From: JAAYHC01 sp964483175
GTDB taxonomy: Bacteria; Bacillota; UBA5301
DNA length: 33,961 bases
Assembly (NCBI GenBank): GCA_964483175.1
Contig: CAZAAT010000020.1
Span: 1-33,961 of the forward strand
Reading direction: 5' to 3'
Of the stretch, positions 22,852 to 32,019 are shown piece by piece. The notes under the pieces were generated by a model that did no database searches, had not been told where the DNA came from, and saw only the letters and a list, made by a program, of their open reading frames with translations. Numbering within the stretch: position 1 is the stretch's first letter; each line of letters starts with the position of its first letter. The translations under genes were made by a program, and so were the position numbers.

Positions 22852-23169
22852 TGGCGTGGGTGTATCTAGTCATCGCCGGAATTATGGAAGTTATTTGGGC
22901 GACTTCGATGAAGTATTCCCGAGGGTTTTTCAAAGCTTTGGCCCAGCATCATTACGCTGGTTTTTATGATTATCAGCTTCGCCTTGCTTTCGCAAGCCAT
23001 GAGAACCTTACCGCTGGGAACAGCATACGGGGTCTGGACCGGCATCGGGGCGGTGGGTTCGGTGCTGGTTGGTATTATCTTTTTTGGTGACTCAACAGCA
23101 CCGCTAAGGTTATTGTTTATTAGTTTGATTCTTATTGGTGTTGTCGGCTTAAAGCTGGTTGGTGAGTAA
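22851..23169 (+). pseudogene. SMR-family exporter (SugE/Gdx-like), interrupted by a +1 frameshift
   Basis: The 5' part from TTG at 22851 reads AWVYLVIAGIMEVIWATSMK, with the essential SMR glutamate in GIMEVIWA, then SRGF; after the T5 run at 22926-22930 the frame is lost. The rest continues one frame over: LWPSIITLVFMIISFALLSQ then AMRTLPLGTAYGVWTGIGAV, GIIFFGDS and VGLKLVGE. Deleting one T gives GFSKLWPSIITL, a canonical junction, and a complete protein of about 105 residues with four membrane helices. The WA motif after the glutamate suggests the SugE/Gdx subtype (guanidinium or quaternary ammonium export). It may be a recent pseudogene, a slippery homopolymer or a sequencing error. Confidence 0.85.
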
Positions 23170-23179
23170 GTAAGCAAAG

Positions 23180-23206
23180 AGCCGGGTGAAACTCCCGGCT
23201 TGTTCT
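23180..23206. terminator. Hairpin between convergent SMR and LysM genes
   Basis: AGCCGGG (23180-23186) and CCCGGCT (23194-23200) form a perfect 7-bp stem with 7-base loop; TGTTCT follows on the plus strand and CTTTGCTT on the minus strand. It may work in both directions but T tracts are poor. Confidence 0.6.
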
Positions 23207-23218
23207 ATTAATTCCGAC

Positions 23219-23566
23219 TTATCTAGGTATGCACAGAACCATGCCAATGGCCAGCGCCTCGTCAAAATCAACATTAGGGTTCGCATTGATGATCGCACTC
23301 ATCGAGACACCAAACCGGCGGGCAATTAAAAAGAGGCTGTCACCGGAGCGCACGCGGTAGCTGCGTGTGCCGGCGGGGCATTGTACAGGCGGTTCGGTGG
23401 TTGGAATACAGATTCTTTCTCCGACCTGTAGTTGGTTTGGGTTATGTCCAGGGTTGGCAGCAATAATTCGGGTAACTGTGGTACCATAGCGCTGAGCAAG
23501 TCGAAAATAAGTATCGCCCGGCCGGATGATATAAGCAAATGTGCCTCTCGGACATCTGTGGGGCAT
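23219..23566 (-). CDS. Small double-LysM protein
   Basis: A 115-residue protein made of two tandem units, each C-P-x-G-T, then a LysM core (YIIRPGDTYFRLAQRYGTTV; YRVRSGDSLFLIARRFGVSM), then ANP and a closing CIP. No signal peptide or membrane segment is present. LysM binds peptidoglycan-type glycans; cytoplasmic LysM proteins of this form occur in spore formers, where SafA-like proteins act in coat assembly. The role here is inference. The ATG at 23566 is favoured over GTG at 23575 because GAGGTGAT sits just upstream. It is the only minus-strand gene in the window and is divergent from pcrA. Four cysteines at matching places of the two repeats are notable. Confidence 0.82.
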   Translation of the reverse strand: MPHRCPRGTFAYIIRPGDTYFRLAQRYGTTVTRIIAANPGHNPNQLQVGERICIPTTEPPVQCPAGTRSYRVRSGDSLFLIARRFGVSMSAIINANPNVDFDEALAIGMVLCIPR

Positions 23567-23719
23567 GTTTATCACCTCACCACCTAACTATGCTTGACTC
23601 ATACTTTAGGTGCTAGGCTGAAAGGGAAAAGTCTTCCGTTGCCAGGAGACTATCCTTCGAATAGAGAATACAATTTACTTGTTCTCTGTGATCACATCTA
23701 TTGGGAGTTTTGTTTTTTT

Positions 23720-25912
23720 ATGGATATTTTGGACAATCTAAACCCTGAACAATATGCGGCAGTAACTTATGGCGACGGTCCCTTGCTGATTCTGGCCGGA
23801 GCTGGTTCCGGGAAAACCAGGGTATTAACCCAGCGGATCGCTTACCTGATTTCCCAACGCGGAGTTAGCCCGGCCAATATTTTAGCGGTTACCTTTACGA
23901 ATAAAGCCGCCGGGGAGATGAAGGAGCGGGTTGAACGGCTGTTGGGCTATTCTGCGGAGCGGATTTGGGTCAGCACCTTCCACTCGACCTGTGTGCGGAT
24001 CTTGCGTGCCGATGGAGCCAAGCAAGGTATTGACCCTAACTTTGTTATCTATGATAGCCAAGACCAGCTCGCCTTGGTTAAAGAGGTGTTAAAAGAGCTT
24101 AATATTAATGATAAAAATTTTCCGCCCCGCTCTGTACTCGAGGCCATCAGCCGGGCCAAGAATGAACTGCAGACCCCGGCAGATTACGGGGAGCGGGCCA
24201 CCGATTTTTGGGAGAAGACCATCGCTCGGGTGTACCAGCTTTACCAGCAGAAACTAGGGGAAAATCGGGCTGTCGATTTTGATGACCTGATTATGCAAAC
24301 GGTTTTGCTGTTTAGAAATAATCCGGTCGTTCTCGAATACTATCAGGAGCGTTTTCGTTATATACTCGTAGATGAATACCAAGATACCAATAAAGCCCAG
24401 TATGAGCTGGTTAATCTGCTAGCAGCCAAATACTCCAATCTCTGCGTAGTCGGCGATGATAACCAAAGTATATACGGGTGGCGCGGTGCGGATATTAGCA
24501 ATATCTTGGCATTTGAGCGGGACTATCCGAATGCCAAAGTCATCAAGCTCGAACAAAATTATCGGTCGACCCAGACGATCTTGTCGGCGGCGAACAACCT
24601 GATCCAATTCAACATCGCCCGGACCAAAAAGAACCTCTGGACCGAGGCTGGGCAAGGTGAGCCGATCAAGGTTTATTGGGCGGCGGATGAGCGAGATGAG
24701 GCCAAATTCATCATTGATGAAATTACTAGGCTGCACCAGGCGGGCTTCAAGAGTGCTGATATCGCGATTTTATACCGGACCAATGCGCAGTCCCGCCCGT
24801 TTGAAGAGGCCTTTCTCTATGGAGGGGTGCCCTACACCGTCGTTGGTTCGCTGCGCTTCTACGATCGGAAAGAGATTAAGGATTTGATTGCTTACCTGAG
24901 GGTGATCTACAATCCGGCTGATAACATCAGCCTTAAACGGATTATCAATGTTCCTAAGCGCGGCATCGGCGAGACTACAGTTGGCAAACTGGAAAGCCGG
25001 GCGGCTCAGCGGGGAACAAGTCTTTATCAGGTATTGTTAGATATCACAGCTGGCAGTGAAACCGTTGAGACCAGGGCTAAAAGCAAAATCGGCGATTTTG
25101 TTAAAATGATCGAAGATCTACGAGCCCAGCAAGAAGGGGAGTCGCTGACCAACCTGGTCGAGGAGCTGCTCGAGGTCTCTGGTTACCGTGCCGAGCTGGT
25201 GTTGTCCAAGGACGAGCAGGCCAAGGGTCGGCTGGAAAATATCAATGAGTTTCTCTCCGCCACCCAGCAGTATGACCGTGAATTGCCGGGGGAAGGGGTA
25301 GGGCTCTTTTTGGAACAGTTGGCCCTGCTCTCAGATATTGATTCATATGAGGGTGAAAGCGATCTAGTTACACTGATGACATTGCATAGCGCCAAAGGCT
25401 TGGAGTTTCCGGTGGTGTTTTTGGCCGGCCTAGAAGAGGGTATTTTCCCCCATTCCCGCTCAGTTTGGGAAATGGACCAACTGGAAGAGGAGCGCCGCTT
25501 ATGTTATGTCGGGATAACCCGCGCCAAAGAGCGTCTTTACTTGACCTCTGCTGCCCGGCGCACGATTTTCGGGCTCACCGATAACCGGCTGCCTTCGCGT
25601 TTCATCGAAGAAATTCCGGCTGAGCTTAAAGAAGAGATCAAGCCAAAAAGCGCTCGCGGAGCTTTCGCAGCCCCGCAAACCCAGCGGGAATCGGTTTCTG
25701 CGCCAGGAGTCGAAAAGGTTCTCGCCCCGCAGCAGAAGGTGGCATCCGATCAGTTCAAGGCTGGGGTTAAGGTCTCCCATCCGAAATTCGGCACCGGGAC
25801 GATTGTCAGCGTCAAAGGTGAGGGGGCCGATGCGATTTTAGTGGTCGCTTTTCCCGGTGAGGGTGTAAAGCAGTTGTTAGCCAGCTTTGCCCCTGTGACT
25901 ATTATTCGTTAG
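23720..25912 (+). CDS. pcrA: ATP-dependent DNA helicase PcrA (UvrD/Rep family)
   Basis: A 730-residue superfamily 1A 3'-5' helicase used in repair, rolling-circle replication and clearing of RecA filaments. Motifs in order: Q motif LNPEQYAAV, Walker A LAGAGSGKTRVLTQR, FTNKAAGEMKERV, STFHSTCVRILR, Walker B ILVDEYQDTNKAQYEL, VVGDDNQSIYGWRGAD, QNYRSTQTIL, TLHSAKGLEFPVVFLAGLEE and EEERRLCYVGITRAKERLYL. The C-terminal Tudor-like domain KVSHPKFGTGTIVSVKGEG is present. The ATG at 23720 gives the usual MDILDNLNPEQ start; GGGAG at 23703-23707 is a rather distant RBS. An in-frame upstream TTG at 23594 would add an unrelated 42-residue head. Confidence 0.97.
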   Translation: MDILDNLNPEQYAAVTYGDGPLLILAGAGSGKTRVLTQRIAYLISQRGVSPANILAVTFTNKAAGEMKERVERLLGYSAERIWVSTFHSTCVRILRADGAKQGIDPNFVIYDSQDQLALVKEVLKELNINDKNFPPRSVLEAISRAKNELQTPADYGERATDFWEKTIARVYQLYQQKLGENRAVDFDDLIMQTVLLFRNNPVVLEYYQERFRYILVDEYQDTNKAQYELVNLLAAKYSNLCVVGDDNQSIYGWRGADISNILAFERDYPNAKVIKLEQNYRSTQTILSAANNLIQFNIARTKKNLWTEAGQGEPIKVYWAADERDEAKFIIDEITRLHQAGFKSADIAILYRTNAQSRPFEEAFLYGGVPYTVVGSLRFYDRKEIKDLIAYLRVIYNPADNISLKRIINVPKRGIGETTVGKLESRAAQRGTSLYQVLLDITAGSETVETRAKSKIGDFVKMIEDLRAQQEGESLTNLVEELLEVSGYRAELVLSKDEQAKGRLENINEFLSATQQYDRELPGEGVGLFLEQLALLSDIDSYEGESDLVTLMTLHSAKGLEFPVVFLAGLEEGIFPHSRSVWEMDQLEEERRLCYVGITRAKERLYLTSAARRTIFGLTDNRLPSRFIEEIPAELKEEIKPKSARGAFAAPQTQRESVSAPGVEKVLAPQQKVASDQFKAGVKVSHPKFGTGTIVSVKGEGADAILVVAFPGEGVKQLLASFAPVTIIR

Positions 25913-25936
25913 GTAGGGTTGTTAAGGAGGCTTGTT

Positions 25937-27601
25937 GTGGGTAATCAGGTTTGGGTGATTGGACATAAAAATCCCGATACCGATTCGGTCGTGTCGGCGA
26001 TCGCCTATAGTCGGTTAAAAAATGAACTCTGGGCCCAAAGCGGGGAGCAGCTCCGAGCAGTCCCCGGGCGTTTGGGACAGATAAATGCGGAAACCCAGTA
26101 CGTGTTAGAGCGATTTGGCTTTGATACACCGGAACTGGTTCCTGATCTACGCGGTAGAGTGGCCGATGTGATGCAATCAGACGTAACCAGTGTTTTCTCT
26201 GATACACCGCTTGTCGAGATTGGACGGCTGATCAAAGAAGGAGAGCTCCGTACGATACCGGTTGTCGATGCCGAAAATCGCGTCGTGGGGATCGTAACCG
26301 TCGGCGATGTGGCCAAAAAATATTTTGCCGAGGAGCAGATTTCCCTGGATCAAAATCCGCTCCAGGTCGAAAATCTAGTCATCGCTGTACAAGGGCGATT
26401 ACTGACCCCATCCCCGCAATCATGTCCATTATTACCCGGGCGTTTGCTTATCGGGGCCATGAGCTCGGAGAGCATGGCGAAGTATTTTTCTAAAGGCGAC
26501 ATTTTACTAATCGGCGACCGGGAAAATGCGCAGGAGGCGGCGATTGATGCAGGGTGTGCCTGTATCGTGGTGACCGGCGGGTTTTCAGTATCAGAGCGGA
26601 TTCTGCAACGGGCCATGGCCGAGGCTGTCTGCGTCATTTCCTCGCCGCTAGATACTTATACTGTTGCTAGGCGGATCACGATGAGTCTGCCGGTCAGCTC
26701 CACCATGAGCAGCAGAGTTCTGACCTTTAGTCCCCATGATTTGCTTGATCACGCCAAGGATCGGATGCTTAGATACAAACACCGCAACTATCCGGTAGTC
26801 GATGCTGATGGCAAGTTGTTGGGCCTGATCGGGCGCGGCAATCTATTGGCCGGGCCGGCGAAGAAGGTTATCCTCGTCGACCATAACGAGTTAAGCCAAT
26901 CAGTGGAAGGGCTGGAGGATGCAGAGGTGATCGAGGTGGTTGACCATCACCGGCTTGGCGATGTGCAAACGGTTAACCCGATTTATGTGCGCAATGAGCC
27001 GGTTGGCAGCACCGCCACTCTGGTCGCCGACTCCTACCAACAGGAAGGGGTATCGTTAACCCCTGAAATGGCAGGTCTCTTGCTATCGGCGATTATCAGC
27101 GATACACTGTTATTTAGATCACCGACGACAACGGCTAAGGATCAGACGATTGCGGCCAGACTGGCTGAAATAGCTGGGATTGCGGATATAGCTGCCTTTG
27201 GCCAAGAATTGTTTGCAGCCGCGGCTGATGCGGAAAAAATGTCTCCGGAAGAGATAATCACCGGTGATCTCAAGGTCTTTTCTTTTGGCGATGGATATCA
27301 AGTTGGTGTGGCCCAGGTGGAAACCGCCAACCTAGATCGTTTTCTGGAGCGGAGCCGAGAACTTTTGGAGGAAATGGAAGGCTACCGACAGAATAACCGT
27401 CTAGATTTATTTATGCTAATGGTCACTGATCTTTTCCGGCATGGTAGCGAGCTTTTGGTAGTCGGATCATCGATTCATGTGGTCGAAAAGGCATTTGGCT
27501 ATGTCGTTGAAGGCAATAGAGTTTTTCTGCCTGGTGTCCTATCTCGCAAAAAGCAGGTTATCCCGCCGTTAGGCCGGGCTATCCAGGAGGTCGAGCTGTA
27601 G
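25937..27601 (+). CDS. ppaC: Manganese-dependent inorganic pyrophosphatase with CBS-DRTGG-CBS regulatory insert
   Basis: A 554-residue family II pyrophosphatase hydrolysing PPi to phosphate. The DHH catalytic domain is split: GHKNPDTDS (His10, Asp14, Asp16) at the N terminus, then a regulatory insert of CBS1 (about 70-130), a DRTGG domain (about 170-250) and CBS2 (about 250-305), then DHNE, VVDHHRLGD, SDTLLFRSPTTTAKD and the DHHA2 domain with the PPi-binding SRKKQV near the C terminus. In this subtype the insert binds adenine nucleotides and diadenosine polyphosphates and tunes activity. AAGGAGG (25924-25930) fixes GTG 25937 as the start. The product of DNA ligase and of aminoacylation reactions is related to PPi metabolism, but the neighbourhood may be coincidental. 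Confidence 0.93.
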   Translation: MGNQVWVIGHKNPDTDSVVSAIAYSRLKNELWAQSGEQLRAVPGRLGQINAETQYVLERFGFDTPELVPDLRGRVADVMQSDVTSVFSDTPLVEIGRLIKEGELRTIPVVDAENRVVGIVTVGDVAKKYFAEEQISLDQNPLQVENLVIAVQGRLLTPSPQSCPLLPGRLLIGAMSSESMAKYFSKGDILLIGDRENAQEAAIDAGCACIVVTGGFSVSERILQRAMAEAVCVISSPLDTYTVARRITMSLPVSSTMSSRVLTFSPHDLLDHAKDRMLRYKHRNYPVVDADGKLLGLIGRGNLLAGPAKKVILVDHNELSQSVEGLEDAEVIEVVDHHRLGDVQTVNPIYVRNEPVGSTATLVADSYQQEGVSLTPEMAGLLLSAIISDTLLFRSPTTTAKDQTIAARLAEIAGIADIAAFGQELFAAAADAEKMSPEEIITGDLKVFSFGDGYQVGVAQVETANLDRFLERSRELLEEMEGYRQNNRLDLFMLMVTDLFRHGSELLVVGSSIHVVEKAFGYVVEGNRVFLPGVLSRKKQVIPPLGRAIQEVEL

Positions 27602-27638
27602 TATGGTGCAGAAAACGGAGACTGAAAGGGGACACAAA

Positions 27639-28202
27639 ATGGGTAAGGTTGGGGAAAAATCGGTGGTTATGGAGTATATCGAATCAATTGTCATCGCCAT
27701 CTTATTGGCCATGTTCATCATGACCTTCATCGGCCGTTCATATGTTGTCGATGGCGCCAGCATGGTACCTACACTGCATGATGGTGAACGTTTGATCGTT
27801 GATAAGCTATCTTATCGGTTTACCGAACCGAAACGGGGCGAAATTATCGTCTTTAAATATCCGGCAAACCCCAAGTACCGCTTCATCAAACGGGTAATTG
27901 GCATTCCCGGTGACGAGATCATGATCGAAAACGGTAAAGTTTATCTGAACGGCCGTGTACTGGAGGAAGACTACATCTCCGAACCGATTAATGAACGTTT
28001 TGGTCCCTTTGAGGTTCCCGAAGGCACGGTATTTGTTTTAGGGGATAACCGTAATAACAGCCAAGATAGCCGGTATTTTGGGGTCGGCTATATCCCCAAG
28101 AAGCTCATCGAAGGCAGGGCATTGATGCGGTACTGGCCATTAACCAGCATCAATGTGATACATAAGCCTGATACCTTTGCTGATTATGCAATAGCAAAAT
28201 AA
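27639..28202 (+). CDS. lepB: Signal peptidase I
   Basis: A 187-residue membrane-anchored serine protease that removes signal peptides outside the membrane. One N-terminal transmembrane segment (about residues 13-31) precedes the catalytic Ser41 in VDGASMVPTL and Lys84 in YRFIKRVIGIPGD; box E LGDNRNNSQDSRYFG follows. The ATG at 27639 lies 7-8 bases after AAAGGGG and is preferred to the ATG at 27603, whose extra 12 residues are unconserved in appearance. It sits between ppaC and ligA in an all-plus-strand run. It can process the secreted proteins predicted in this window. Confidence 0.96.
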   Translation: MGKVGEKSVVMEYIESIVIAILLAMFIMTFIGRSYVVDGASMVPTLHDGERLIVDKLSYRFTEPKRGEIIVFKYPANPKYRFIKRVIGIPGDEIMIENGKVYLNGRVLEEDYISEPINERFGPFEVPEGTVFVLGDNRNNSQDSRYFGVGYIPKKLIEGRALMRYWPLTSINVIHKPDTFADYAIAK

Positions 28203-28214
28203 ATCGGAGGGCAT

Positions 28215-30242
28215 ATGGCTGATTTTGCAGATGCTCGAATGCGGGTTGCGGCGTTGCGAGACGAAATTCGGCATCATGATTACCTATATTACGTACTAGA
28301 CAATCCAAGCATTTCAGATCAGGAATATGATCGGTTGATGCAGGAACTGCGGAGTTTAGAGGAGCAGTTTCCGCACCTCGTCACCCCGGATTCTCCAACT
28401 CAACGAGTTAGCGGAGGGCTAAACCAGGCATTCGGGACGGTCACCCATCCGGTGCCGCTCTTGAGTTTAGCAAATGCCTACTCTGCCGAAGAACTTAGGG
28501 CTTTCGATGCTAGACTCAAGAAAATGCTAGGCACCCAGCAGGCTATTGAGTATGTCGCAGAGTTAAAGATCGATGGGTTGACGATCGCGCTTACCTATAC
28601 CGACGGGGTACTGACACAGGCAGCTACTCGTGGCGACGGCTTACAGGGTGAGGATGTTACCGCAAACATCAAGACGATCAAAGCTCTGCCGCTAAAACTG
28701 CGCCAATCGGTTGGGCATCGACTTGCGGTTCGGGGCGAAGCGTACATGCGGTCTGCGGACTTTGAACAACTTAATCTGGCCCGCGAGCAAGCCGGAGAAT
28801 CGACCTTTGCCAATCCGCGTAATGCGGCAGCCGGCTCAATTCGCCAGCTAGATCCGGCGGTGACGGCGGCCCGGCCACTGCTAATCTACTGTTATAGTAT
28901 CTTATCTGCTGATCCGGAACTGGAAATCGAAACCCAGTGGCAGGCGCTCAGTCTGCTTAAAGAATGGGGGCTTCCGGTCAATCCCGAATGCAAACTCTGT
29001 GCAAGCATCGAAGAAGTCATCGATTATTGTACTTATTGGACCGAAAACCGCAGTGCACTGGATTACGAGATCGACGGGATTGTCGTCAAGATCAACTCTC
29101 TTTCGGCCTACCGTGAGTTGGGTTTTACCGGGCATAATCCGCGGGGACATATTGCCTTTAAATTTCCGGCTGAACAGCGTCAGACCAAGGTTAAGGAGAT
29201 CGTCGTCCAGGTTGGTCGCACCGGAGCCATTACTCCTTTGGCCATCTTAGAACCTGTACGGATAGCCGGGTCGGTGGTCAGTCGGGCCAGCCTCCACAAT
29301 GAAGATTATGTTACAGCCAAAGATATCCGGATCGGTGACACCGTGATTATCCAGAAGGCTGGAGATGTTATCCCGGAGGTTGTCCGGGTGGTTACGCAAG
29401 AGCGCACCGGGGCCGAGATCCCCTTTGTGATGCCCGACAAATGTCCGGCCTGCCATGCTAAAGCGGTGCGGGAACCGGGAGAAGCCGTGACCAGGTGTGT
29501 TGGCTTGGCCTGCCCGGCCCAGCAAAAAGAGCGGATCATCCACTTTGCCTCTAAGGGGGCGATGGACATCGAAGGCCTGGGCCCAGCCGTCGTTGATCAA
29601 CTGACCGCAGCCGGTTTAGTCGCCGATGTTGTCGACTTATATCGGCTCAAAGCCGAAGATTTGGTCGGCTTGGAGCGATTTGGGACCAAGTCAGCCGAGA
29701 ACCTTGTGCGGGCGGTTGCTGATTCAAAAACGCGGCCGCTAGCCCGGTTATTGGTAGCTTTGGGTATCAGATTTGTCGGCACACGCGTTGCCCAGATTTT
29801 AGCCGAGCATTTCGGTGATCTTGATAGTCTGGCCAAGGCTGATCAGCTTGAGCTGGAGGCGATACCAGAGATCGGCCCGCGGATTGCCGAGAGTCTAATC
29901 GGCTTTTTCCGTGAGGAGCAAAACCTCGCGGTGATCGAAGGCCTCCGCGCAGCCGGGGTAAACTTTGTCCAGCCGCTGGCGCGCAATAAAGACACCCCTT
30001 TGGCCGGGAAAACTTTTGTGTTAACCGGCAGTTTAGAAGGATACACTCGCTCTGAGGCCACCCAGGCCATCGTCGGCCGAGGCGGTAAAGTCAGCGGTAG
30101 TGTTTCCAAACGCACGGATTATGTGGTTGTCGGAGCGGATCCCGGGTCAAAGCTCGCCAAAGCCGAGCAGTTGGGGATAACCATCCTCTCCGAGGAGGAA
30201 TTTAGCAAGCTGTTGTCAGAGCAAGGAGGTGACGCAGAGTGA
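28215..30242 (+). CDS. ligA: NAD-dependent DNA ligase LigA
   Basis: A 675-residue bacterial replicative ligase that seals nicks using NAD. Domain Ia (about 1-70) has HHDYLYYVLDNPSISDQEYD; the adenylated lysine is Lys118 in AELKIDGLTIALTY; GEDVTANIKTIKALP and the conserved VRGEAYM follow. The OB fold is about 320-400, the Cys4 zinc finger starts at CPACHAK and ends CVGLACPAQ, four helix-hairpin-helix motifs follow, and a BRCT domain (GKTFVLTGSLEGYTRSEA) ends the chain. A GGAGGGC RBS precedes the ATG. The gatC start overlaps its stop. Confidence 0.97.
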   Translation: MADFADARMRVAALRDEIRHHDYLYYVLDNPSISDQEYDRLMQELRSLEEQFPHLVTPDSPTQRVSGGLNQAFGTVTHPVPLLSLANAYSAEELRAFDARLKKMLGTQQAIEYVAELKIDGLTIALTYTDGVLTQAATRGDGLQGEDVTANIKTIKALPLKLRQSVGHRLAVRGEAYMRSADFEQLNLAREQAGESTFANPRNAAAGSIRQLDPAVTAARPLLIYCYSILSADPELEIETQWQALSLLKEWGLPVNPECKLCASIEEVIDYCTYWTENRSALDYEIDGIVVKINSLSAYRELGFTGHNPRGHIAFKFPAEQRQTKVKEIVVQVGRTGAITPLAILEPVRIAGSVVSRASLHNEDYVTAKDIRIGDTVIIQKAGDVIPEVVRVVTQERTGAEIPFVMPDKCPACHAKAVREPGEAVTRCVGLACPAQQKERIIHFASKGAMDIEGLGPAVVDQLTAAGLVADVVDLYRLKAEDLVGLERFGTKSAENLVRAVADSKTRPLARLLVALGIRFVGTRVAQILAEHFGDLDSLAKADQLELEAIPEIGPRIAESLIGFFREEQNLAVIEGLRAAGVNFVQPLARNKDTPLAGKTFVLTGSLEGYTRSEATQAIVGRGGKVSGSVSKRTDYVVVGADPGSKLAKAEQLGITILSEEEFSKLLSEQGGDAE

Positions 30243-30523
30243 TCACCAGAGAAGAGCTTAAAAAGGTGGCTCATTTGGCCCGTTTGGAGCTGTCAGAGCA
30301 AGAAGTTGAGGAGTTCACCGGCGATCTTAACGCCATTCTGCAAACAGCAGAAGAACTGCAATCGATAGATACCGAGGGTGTACAGCCGACCATGTACGCT
30401 GTTAACCTGCAAAATGTTTTCCGTGAGGATAAGGTAGCAGAGTCCTTTCCACAGGAGGTGGCTTTGGCTAACGCCCCCGACCCGAAAGACGGCTACTTCC
30501 GGGTTCCCAAGATCATGGACTAA
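30239..30523 (+). CDS. gatC: Aspartyl/glutamyl-tRNA(Asn/Gln) amidotransferase subunit C
   Basis: GatC is the small (94-residue) subunit that stabilises GatA and GatB in the complex amidating misacylated Glu-tRNA(Gln) or Asp-tRNA(Asn). It shows the typical EELKKVAHLARLELSEQE start and LRED-like tail NVFREDKV, with the DPKDGYFRVPKI C terminus. It begins with GTG inside the ligA stop, with AAGGAGGT (30223-30230) 8 bases upstream. It is cotranscribed with gatA and gatB. Confidence 0.96.
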   Translation: MITREELKKVAHLARLELSEQEVEEFTGDLNAILQTAEELQSIDTEGVQPTMYAVNLQNVFREDKVAESFPQEVALANAPDPKDGYFRVPKIMD

Positions 30524-30537
30524 AGGAGGAGTCACCA

Positions 30538-32019
30538 ATGAGTTTTTACCATTATACCGCCCATGAGCTCAGGGAGATGCTACGCCGCCGGGAGGTCAGT
30601 GCCGCCGAGGTTACTGATTCGGTCTTGGAGCGGGTGGAAAACCTTGACTCGCAGGTTAAGGCCTATGTTACCACCACCCCTGAGCTGGCCCGGTCGATGG
30701 CTAGGGCAGTTGATAGCAGGCTGCAACGGGGTGAAGAGGTACCGCCTTTGGCCGGTATCCCCATGGGTCTGAAGGATAATATGAGTACAAACGGGGTGCG
30801 GACAACCTGTTCCTCTAAGATGTTAGAGGATTACGTCCCTCCTTTTGATTGTACCGTCTATCAAAGATTGTTACATCAGATGTCCCCATTAGTTGGCAAA
30901 CATAATATGGATGAGTTTGCGATGGGTTCTTCTACCGAAACGAGCGCATTTTTCACAACCGCTAATCCCTGGGACCTCGAGCGGGTACCGGGAGGATCCA
31001 GTGGCGGTTCGGCGGCGGCTGTTGCTGCCGGGGAGGCCATTTTTGCCCTGGGCACCGATACCGGTGGATCCATTAGGCAACCGGCTGCGTTCTGCGGGGT
31101 GGTAGGGCTAAAACCGACGTATGGCCTGATTTCGCGCAACGGAGTGGTGCCATTTGCCTCTTCGCTTGACCAGGTAGGGCCAATAACCAAAACGGTTACC
31201 GATGCAGCCCTGGTTTTACAGGCGATCGCCGGCCATGATGCTGGTGATTCCACGTCGGCAGATAGAGAGGTGCCCGATTATACCAGCTTTCTCACCGGTG
31301 ATGTCCGCGGATTGCGCATCGGCCTGCCCGAAGAATTTTTTGTCGAGGGGCTCGATCTGGAGATTAAGGATGGGATTTTGGCTACGGTTAAGAAGCTGGA
31401 GGAGGCCGGCGCCCAAGTCGTGGAGATTTCACTCCCCCATACCAAAGCAGCCCAAGCCACCTATTACATTATCGCTTCAGCTGAATGCAGTTCGAACCTG
31501 GCCCGCTTTGATGGGGTCCGTTACGGGCATCGGAGCCAAGAAGCCCCTGATGTGTTGACCATGTACAAAAATACCCGTGGCGAAGGTTTTGGTCCGGAAG
31601 TAAAGCGCCGGATAATGCTGGGAACGTACGCCCTGAGCGCCGGTAATTATGATCTCTATTATCGCAAGGCTCAGCAGGTTCGCACGCTAATAATCCAAGA
31701 TTTTCAACGGGCCTTTGAACAGTGTGATGTAATTTTCACTTCGACCACGCCTACGCCAGCTTATAAGATTGGCGAGAAGAGCGCAGACCCCGTGGCCATG
31801 TACCTGTCAGACCTGTTTACGATTCCGGCCAATCTGGCCGCGATCCCTGCCATCTCGGTTCCTGGCGGTTATACCAAAGCGGGTTTGCCCTTTGGTCTGC
31901 AGATCATGGGACCCGCCTTTGGCGAGGGCCGGATTTTACAGGTAGCGCACGTAGTGGAGAAACTGGTTGATGCGCGCCAAAGAAGACCTGAGCTACCGGA
32001 GAAAGGTGGTGTAGCCTGA
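30538..32019 (+). CDS. gatA: Aspartyl/glutamyl-tRNA(Asn/Gln) amidotransferase subunit A
   Basis: GatA (493 residues) is the amidase that frees ammonia from glutamine and passes it to GatB. Its Ser-Ser-Lys triad is intact and at the same numbers as in the known enzyme: Lys79 (MGLKDNM), Ser154 (PGGSSGGSAAAVAA) and Ser178 (GTDTGGSIRQP). Further marks are GKHNMDEFAMGSSTE, GLKPTYGLISRNG and the C-terminal AAIPAISVPGG. This matters because the glutaminase of GuaA in the same window is not intact. AAAGGAGG-type RBS at 30522-30529. The stop overlaps the gatB ATG by one base (TGATG). Confidence 0.97.
   Translation: MSFYHYTAHELREMLRRREVSAAEVTDSVLERVENLDSQVKAYVTTTPELARSMARAVDSRLQRGEEVPPLAGIPMGLKDNMSTNGVRTTCSSKMLEDYVPPFDCTVYQRLLHQMSPLVGKHNMDEFAMGSSTETSAFFTTANPWDLERVPGGSSGGSAAAVAAGEAIFALGTDTGGSIRQPAAFCGVVGLKPTYGLISRNGVVPFASSLDQVGPITKTVTDAALVLQAIAGHDAGDSTSADREVPDYTSFLTGDVRGLRIGLPEEFFVEGLDLEIKDGILATVKKLEEAGAQVVEISLPHTKAAQATYYIIASAECSSNLARFDGVRYGHRSQEAPDVLTMYKNTRGEGFGPEVKRRIMLGTYALSAGNYDLYYRKAQQVRTLIIQDFQRAFEQCDVIFTSTTPTPAYKIGEKSADPVAMYLSDLFTIPANLAAIPAISVPGGYTKAGLPFGLQIMGPAFGEGRILQVAHVVEKLVDARQRRPELPEKGGVA

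Noticed and set aside
22966..23169. Separate 67-residue membrane protein starting inside the SMR region
   Set aside because: It is the second part of the frameshifted SMR gene, not an independent gene.
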